Source: Clostridia bacterium (GTDB lineage: Bacteria; Bacillota; Clostridia; Oscillospirales; Butyricicoccaceae). From it: a stretch of 64,000 nt of DNA. The stretch covers positions 1 through 64,000 of the forward strand of contig JAQXOO010000026.1 of the NCBI GenBank assembly GCA_029099685.1, written 5' to 3'. Position numbers and translations under genes: made by a program. Under the pieces are notes generated by a model. That model searched no databases. It saw only the letters and a program-made list of their open reading frames with translations, and was not told where the DNA came from. Positions 59,705-64,000 of this stretch are shown here, piece by piece; position 1 is the first letter of the stretch, and every line of letters begins with the position of its first letter.

Positions 59705-60883
59705 ATGGATTTTGTTTTGAGCAAAGAGCATGAGATGCTCCGCAAAATGTATCGCGAATTTGCGGAGACCGAAGTCAAGCCCCTGGCCCAGGAAATCGAT
59801 GAGGAAGAGCGCTTCCCCATGGAGACCGTCAAGAAGCTGGGCAAGCTGGGCATGATGGGCATCTACTTCCCCAAGCAGTACGGCGGCGCCGGTGCGGATC
59901 CCCTGGCTTATGCCATGTGCGTGGAAGAGCTGGCCAAGGTTTGCGGCACCACTGCCGTTGTCGTCTCTGCTCACACCTCCCTGTGCTGCGCTCCCATTTT
60001 TGAGAACGGCACCGAGGAGCAGAAGATGAAGTACCTGCCGAAGCTGTGCTCCGGCGAGTGGATCGGCGCTTTCGGCCTGACCGAGCCCGGCGCCGGCACC
60101 GACGCCCAGGGCCAGCAGACCACCGCTGTCCTGGATGAGTCCGGTGAAAACTACATTCTGAACGGCTCCAAGTGCTTTATCACCAACGGCAACGTGGCCA
60201 ACGTCTTCGTGGTCATCGCCGTCACCGGCAAGACTACCGACAAGCGCGGCCGTCCCATGAAGGAGATCTCCGCCTTCATCGTGGAGAGCACCGATCCCGG
60301 CTTCTCCCAGGGCAAGCACGAGAAGAAGATGGGTATCCGCGGCAGCTCCACCTGCGACCTGATCTTCGAGGATTGCGTCATTCCCAAGGACCGTATGCTG
60401 GGCAAGAAGGGCGATGGCTTCAAGATCGCCATGAAGACCCTGGACGGCGGCCGTATCGGCATCGCTTCCCAGGCTCTGGGCATCGGCGAAGGCGCCGTGG
60501 AAGAGGCCATCAAGTACACCAAGGAGCGCGTCCAGTTCGGCAAGCGCATCAGCCAGTTCCAGAACACCCAGTTCCAGCTGGCCGATATGCACACCCGTAT
60601 GCAGGCTGCCCAGTACCTGGTCTACTCTGCCGCTATGAAGAAGGCTGAGCATGCCAAGAACCCCAAGGTCTCCTACAGCATGGATGCTGCCATGGCCAAG
60701 CTGTTCGCTGCTGAGGCCGCTTCTGATGTGACCCGTCGCGCTGTCCAGCTGTTCGGCGGCTACGGTTACACCCGTGAATATCCCGTTGAGCGCATGATGC
60801 GTGATGCCAAGATCACTGAGATCTACGAAGGTACTTCCGAGGTTCAGAGAATGGTCATCGCCAGCAACCTTGGTGTGAAATAA
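59705..60883 (+). CDS. bcd: Butyryl-CoA dehydrogenase
   Basis: The 392-residue acyl-CoA dehydrogenase reduces crotonyl-CoA to butyryl-CoA. FAD-binding segments are GLTEPGAGTDA and KCFITNG. The catalytic Glu is in IYEGTSEVQRMVI near the C-terminus. With the following EtfB/EtfA it is expected to form the electron-bifurcating complex that also reduces ferredoxin with NADH. The AGGAGGG site precedes the ATG. Codons shift toward GCT, GGT and CGT, unlike most of the window, which suggests very high expression. Confidence 0.96.
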   Translation: MDFVLSKEHEMLRKMYREFAETEVKPLAQEIDEEERFPMETVKKLGKLGMMGIYFPKQYGGAGADPLAYAMCVEELAKVCGTTAVVVSAHTSLCCAPIFENGTEEQKMKYLPKLCSGEWIGAFGLTEPGAGTDAQGQQTTAVLDESGENYILNGSKCFITNGNVANVFVVIAVTGKTTDKRGRPMKEISAFIVESTDPGFSQGKHEKKMGIRGSSTCDLIFEDCVIPKDRMLGKKGDGFKIAMKTLDGGRIGIASQALGIGEGAVEEAIKYTKERVQFGKRISQFQNTQFQLADMHTRMQAAQYLVYSAAMKKAEHAKNPKVSYSMDAAMAKLFAAEAASDVTRRAVQLFGGYGYTREYPVERMMRDAKITEIYEGTSEVQRMVIASNLGVK

Positions 60884-60902
60884 GTAGGAGGTAAAGCAAG
60901 TT

Positions 60903-61703
60903 ATGAAAATCATTGTTTGTGTCAAGCAGGTTCCGGATACCTCCGGCAAGGTTGCCGTCAATCCCGATGGTACTCTGGACCGCGCTTCTATGCAGACCAT
61001 CATCAACCCCGATGACAAGAACGCCGTCGAGGCCGCCCTGCAGCTGAAGGATGAGACCGGCTGCCGTGTCACCGCCGTCACCATGGGCCCCCCTCCCGCA
61101 GAAGGCATGCTGCGTGAGCTGATCGCCATGGGCTGCGACGACGCCGTCCTGATCTCCGGCCGCGAGTTCGGCGGTTCCGATACCTTCGCTACCTCCCAGA
61201 TCATCGCTGCCGGCATCAATGCCATCGGTCTGGAGAAGGATGACATCGTCTTCTGCGGCCGTCAGGCCATCGACGGCGACACCGCTCAGGTCGGTCCCCA
61301 GATCGCTGAGAAGCTGCAGATCCCCCAGGTCTCTTATGTTGCCGACATCAAGAAGGAAGGCAACGACATCACCGTCAAGCGTATGCTGGAAGACGGCTAT
61401 ATGACCGTCAAGGTCCAGACTCCCTGCCTGCTGACCTGCATCAAGGAGCTGAACGAGCCCCGTTACATGAGCGTTGCCGGTATCGTCGACGCTTACAGCA
61501 AGCCCATGGATGTCATGGATTATCCCCGTCTGAAGGATGATCCCCTGATCGAGGCCGACACCATTGGTCTGGCTGGTTCTCCCACCAACATCCTGACCTC
61601 CTTCACGCCTCCCCAGAAGGGCGCCGGCATGATGCTGGAAGGCGCAGATAAGGCTACCTGCGAAAAGCTGGCCGGCATCCTGGCCGCCAAGCACATTATC
61701 TGA
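60903..61703 (+). CDS. etfB: Electron transfer flavoprotein subunit beta
   Basis: The 266-residue subunit begins MKIIVCVKQVPDTSG and shows FCGRQAIDGDTAQVGPQIAE, the FAD/AMP-side motif of clostridial bifurcating EtfB. It binds the bifurcating FAD together with EtfA. It is placed 19 bases after bcd with a TAGGAGGT site, as in other butyrate operons. Confidence 0.95.
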   Translation: MKIIVCVKQVPDTSGKVAVNPDGTLDRASMQTIINPDDKNAVEAALQLKDETGCRVTAVTMGPPPAEGMLRELIAMGCDDAVLISGREFGGSDTFATSQIIAAGINAIGLEKDDIVFCGRQAIDGDTAQVGPQIAEKLQIPQVSYVADIKKEGNDITVKRMLEDGYMTVKVQTPCLLTCIKELNEPRYMSVAGIVDAYSKPMDVMDYPRLKDDPLIEADTIGLAGSPTNILTSFTPPQKGAGMMLEGADKATCEKLAGILAAKHII

Positions 61704-61722
61704 TTGAAAGGAGTTTAGGACA

Positions 61723-62859
61723 ATGAGTGAGTTTAAGAATACTGTGCTGGAAGACTTCAAAAACGTTTGGGTCTTCTGCGAGCAGCGCCAGGGCGTTCTG
61801 ATGCCCACCGACTTCGAGCTGATCTCTGAGGGCCGCAAGCTGGCCGACGAGCTGGGCGTCAAGCTGTGCGGCCTGCTGCTGGGCGACAAAGTGGAGGGCC
61901 TGGCCAAGGAGCTGGCCGGCTACGGCGCTGACGAGATCATCGTCTGCGAGCATCCCCTGCTGAAGGACTACACCACCGATGCTTATGCCAAGGTCATCTG
62001 CGACTGCGTCGTGGAGATGAAGCCCGAGGCTCTGCTGGTGGGCGCCACCAACATCGGCCGCGACCTGGCTCCCCGCTGCGCTGCCCGCCTGCACACCGGT
62101 CTGTGCGCCGACTGTACCCACCTGGATGTGGAAATGACTACTTACAAGCAGTTCCTGCGTGAGAATTCCACTCTGCCCGAGGCCCGCATCGAGGGTGCTG
62201 GCACCGCCATGGTGCTGGGCAAGCCCCACGATGTTTCCCGCGACCTGAAGATGACCCGTCCCGCGTTCGGCGGCCATCTGATGGCCTCCATCATCTGCCC
62301 CCGCTTCCGTCCCTGCATGGCCACCGTTCGTCCCGGCGTCATGAAGAAGGCTCCCTTCGATCAGGCCCGTGCCGACGCCGCCGTCATCACCAAGCCCCAG
62401 GTCAAGCTGGAGGCCTCTGACATCAAGACCCAGGTGGTCGAGACCGTCAAGGAAGCCCGCAAGCTGGTGGACCTGACCGGCGCCGAAGTCATCGTCTCCG
62501 TGGGCCGCGGCATCTCCAAGGACGTGGAAGGCGGCATCAAGCTGGCTCAGCAGCTGGCTGACGTTCTGGGCGGCGTTGTGGGCTCCTCCCGTGCCTGCGT
62601 GGACGCCGGCTGGATCACTGCCGACCATCAGGTCGGTCAGACCGGCAAGACCGTCCGTCCCCGCATCTACATCGCTCTGGGCATCTCCGGCGCCATCCAG
62701 CACAAGGCCGGTATGTCTGATTCCGAGTGCATCATCGCCGTGAACAAGAACGAGAGCGCTCCCATCTTTGAGATCGCTGACTACGGCATCGTGGGCGACC
62801 TGTTCAAGGTCACTCCCATGCTGATCGAGGAGTTCAAGGCTGCCATCGCCAACAAATAA
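61723..62859 (+). CDS. etfA: Electron transfer flavoprotein subunit alpha
   Basis: The 378-residue subunit has the C-terminal FAD-binding signature AxxVDAGWITADHQVGQTGKTVRP and YIALGISGAIQHKAGM. The N-terminus lacks the extra 4Fe-4S ferredoxin domain found in some EtfA, matching the Clostridium-type partner of Bcd. It is the last gene of the operon and ends at a strong terminator. Confidence 0.95.
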   Translation: MSEFKNTVLEDFKNVWVFCEQRQGVLMPTDFELISEGRKLADELGVKLCGLLLGDKVEGLAKELAGYGADEIIVCEHPLLKDYTTDAYAKVICDCVVEMKPEALLVGATNIGRDLAPRCAARLHTGLCADCTHLDVEMTTYKQFLRENSTLPEARIEGAGTAMVLGKPHDVSRDLKMTRPAFGGHLMASIICPRFRPCMATVRPGVMKKAPFDQARADAAVITKPQVKLEASDIKTQVVETVKEARKLVDLTGAEVIVSVGRGISKDVEGGIKLAQQLADVLGGVVGSSRACVDAGWITADHQVGQTGKTVRPRIYIALGISGAIQHKAGMSDSECIIAVNKNESAPIFEIADYGIVGDLFKVTPMLIEEFKAAIANK

Positions 62860-62874
62860 AATCCTACTTACCCG

Positions 62875-62905
62875 AAAATGGGAGCCCATCCGGGCTCCCA
62901 TTTTG
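62875..62905 (+). terminator. Terminator of the butyrate operon
   Basis: Perfect 13-bp stem AAAATGGGAGCCC/GGGCTCCCATTTT with a short loop. Confidence 0.85.
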
Positions 62906-62928
62906 ACTACCGATAGGAGGAATCTGCC

Positions 62929-63843
62929 ATGATCCGTCCCAAATCCCTGCAGCCCGGCGACCGTCTGGCCGTTTTGGGCGGCTCCAGCCCCACGTCTGTC
63001 TCTGTGGAGGAGCTGACCGCCGCCGTCCGCAAAATGGGCCTGGAGCCGGTGCTGTACCCCAGCGCCACCGCCAAACACGGCTACCTGTCCGGCAGCGACG
63101 CCATGCGTGCCGCGGACATCAACGCCGCCTTTGCCGACGACAGCATCCAGGGCATCGTCACCACCCGCGGCGGCTACGGCTTTCACCGCATCCTGCCCCT
63201 GCTGGACTGGAAGACCATCAAAAAGCACCCCAAGCTGTTCGGCGGCTACAGTGACGTCACCGCCATGCTCACCGCCCTGAACCAGATCTGCAATATGGAA
63301 GCCTGCCATATGCCCATGGTGGGCGCCTGGAGCGGCGACGGCCTGGATGACTATTCCCTGTCTTTCGTAAAGGCCATGCTGTTCGGCGAGCCGGTGGAAT
63401 ACTGCAATCCCGAGGGCCAGCCCCTCACCACCCTGGTGCCCGGCAAGGCCAAGGGCCGCCTGTGCGGCGGCAACCTGTCCCTGCTGGCGGCCTCCATGGG
63501 CACCCCCTATGAGATCGACACCAAGGGCAAGATCCTGTTCATCGAAGAAGTGGGAGAGCCGCCCTATAAGGTGGACGGCCTGCTCACCAACCTGCGCAAC
63601 GGCGGCAAGTTCGACGACTGCGCGGGCATCCTGCTGGGAGGCTTTACCGACTGCCGGGAAAAGACCGATCCGGCCACCGGCCTGACCCTGGAGGAGGTCT
63701 TCCGGGAGCTGATCGTGCCCGCGGGAAAGCCCACCATGTCCGGCGTGGTCTGCGGCCACTGCAGCCCCAGCATGGCGCTGCCCATGGGCCGCCTGTTCAA
63801 GATGGACGCGGACAAGGGCACCTTCGGCCCTGTCAAAAAGTAA
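62929..63843 (+). CDS. LD-carboxypeptidase (peptidase S66, MccF/LdcA-like)
   Basis: The 304-residue serine peptidase has the S66 landmarks: RGGYGFHRIL, the nucleophile serine in GGYSDVTAM, the catalytic Glu in FIEEVGEPPYKVD and the catalytic His in VCGHCSPSMALPMG. It would remove the terminal D-Ala from tetrapeptide muropeptides during wall recycling; MccF-like relatives instead give microcin C resistance. No signal peptide is present, so it is cytoplasmic. The TAGGAGGAA site lies upstream of the ATG. No clear promoter is seen, so it may use read-through. Confidence 0.92.
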   Translation: MIRPKSLQPGDRLAVLGGSSPTSVSVEELTAAVRKMGLEPVLYPSATAKHGYLSGSDAMRAADINAAFADDSIQGIVTTRGGYGFHRILPLLDWKTIKKHPKLFGGYSDVTAMLTALNQICNMEACHMPMVGAWSGDGLDDYSLSFVKAMLFGEPVEYCNPEGQPLTTLVPGKAKGRLCGGNLSLLAASMGTPYEIDTKGKILFIEEVGEPPYKVDGLLTNLRNGGKFDDCAGILLGGFTDCREKTDPATGLTLEEVFRELIVPAGKPTMSGVVCGHCSPSMALPMGRLFKMDADKGTFGPVKK

Positions 63844-63885
63844 AACCAGCCTGAAAACCCATACCCGGAAATCCCGGAAACACCC

Positions 63886-63916
63886 AAAAAGGACTGCGGA
63901 AGCAGTCCTTTTTTGC
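63886..63916 (+). terminator. Terminator after the LD-carboxypeptidase gene
   Basis: Stem AAAGGACTGC/GCAGTCCTTT followed by TTTTG. Confidence 0.85.
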
Positions 63917-63950
63917 ATCCCGGCCACAGCGCGAACCCGGCCCCAAAGCC

Positions 63951-63979
63951 TTGTAATGGCTGTGCCGCCGGGGTATAAT
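63951..63979 (+). promoter_or_regulatory. Promoter for a gene beyond the window
   Basis: TTGTAA and a perfect TATAAT with a 17-base spacer, 21 bases before the window ends. Confidence 0.75.
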
Positions 63980-64000
63980 GAAAACAAAGCACCCTCAGCG

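Overview
The window looks like chromosomal DNA from a GC-rich, anaerobic, Gram-positive member of the Clostridia, most likely an Oscillospiraceae gut commensal of the Flavonifractor/Intestinimonas/Oscillibacter type. The evidence is a complete thl-crt-hbd-bcd-etfB-etfA butyryl-CoA module, a WalRK two-component operon with its auxiliary genes, a glmS ribozyme, an S-layer-homology surface protein, sortase with an LPXTG substrate, a small clostridial 2[4Fe-4S] ferredoxin, strong GGAGG ribosome binding sites, and several TTG/GTG starts. The taxonomic placement is an inference from gene content and codon use; no 16S gene lies in the window.

Layout. 1-910: tail of an unidentified gene, then a degenerate stretch. 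911-3050: GNAT acetyltransferase, MFS transporter and RNase P RNA (minus). 3108-11722: S-layer-like protein, murD, and four tandem M42 aminopeptidases. 11825-12640: an AT-rich orphan lipoprotein and the first copy of a dispersed repeat. 12716-20045: AzgA-type purine permease, Na/Pi cotransporter, DUF554 and cysteine-rich protein (minus), Mrp ATPase with a duplicated 3' end, MATE efflux pump. 20168-23976 (minus): coiled-coil protein, alanine/sodium symporter, sortase and its LPXTG pilin-like substrate. 24284-34311: PLP lyase, ruvC, a pair of paralogous lipoproteins, ruvAB, glmM, glmS ribozyme and glmS. 34335-37793: hairpin cluster, HEXXH orphan, second repeat copy, EamA transporter, Asp/Glu racemase, ferredoxin. 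37926-56233: one long co-directional block with a 35-aa protein and ClpC-like ATPase, then gltX-glnS-nifS-ASCH-thiI-cinA-nudix, then walR-walK-walH-walI-murA-walJ-rlmH and an HD protein. 56544-62905: butyrate genes. 62929-63843: LD-carboxypeptidase. The window ends on a good promoter for a gene outside it.

How the genes fit together. Cell-envelope functions dominate: murD, murA, glmM and glmS feed peptidoglycan synthesis, WalRK senses and controls it, LD-carboxypeptidase trims it, and the SLH protein and sortase substrate decorate it. A second theme is tRNA charging and thiolation (GluRS, GlnRS, cysteine desulfurase, ThiI, ASCH protein). Carbon and energy metabolism is represented by the acetyl-CoA to butyryl-CoA route with electron-bifurcating Bcd-EtfAB; the terminal butyrate-releasing enzyme is not here.

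Most genes are ordinary core genes. The less explained parts are (i) a roughly 135-bp repeat present twice, each copy carrying the same promoter-like elements just upstream of an AT-rich minus-strand orphan gene, (ii) the HEXXH orphan next to one copy, (iii) the duplicated 3' end of mrp flanking a 120-bp insert, (iv) palindromes placed on the thl promoter and an 11-bp hairpin in the crt leader, and (v) two small proteins (43 and 35 aa) with strong ribosome binding sites.
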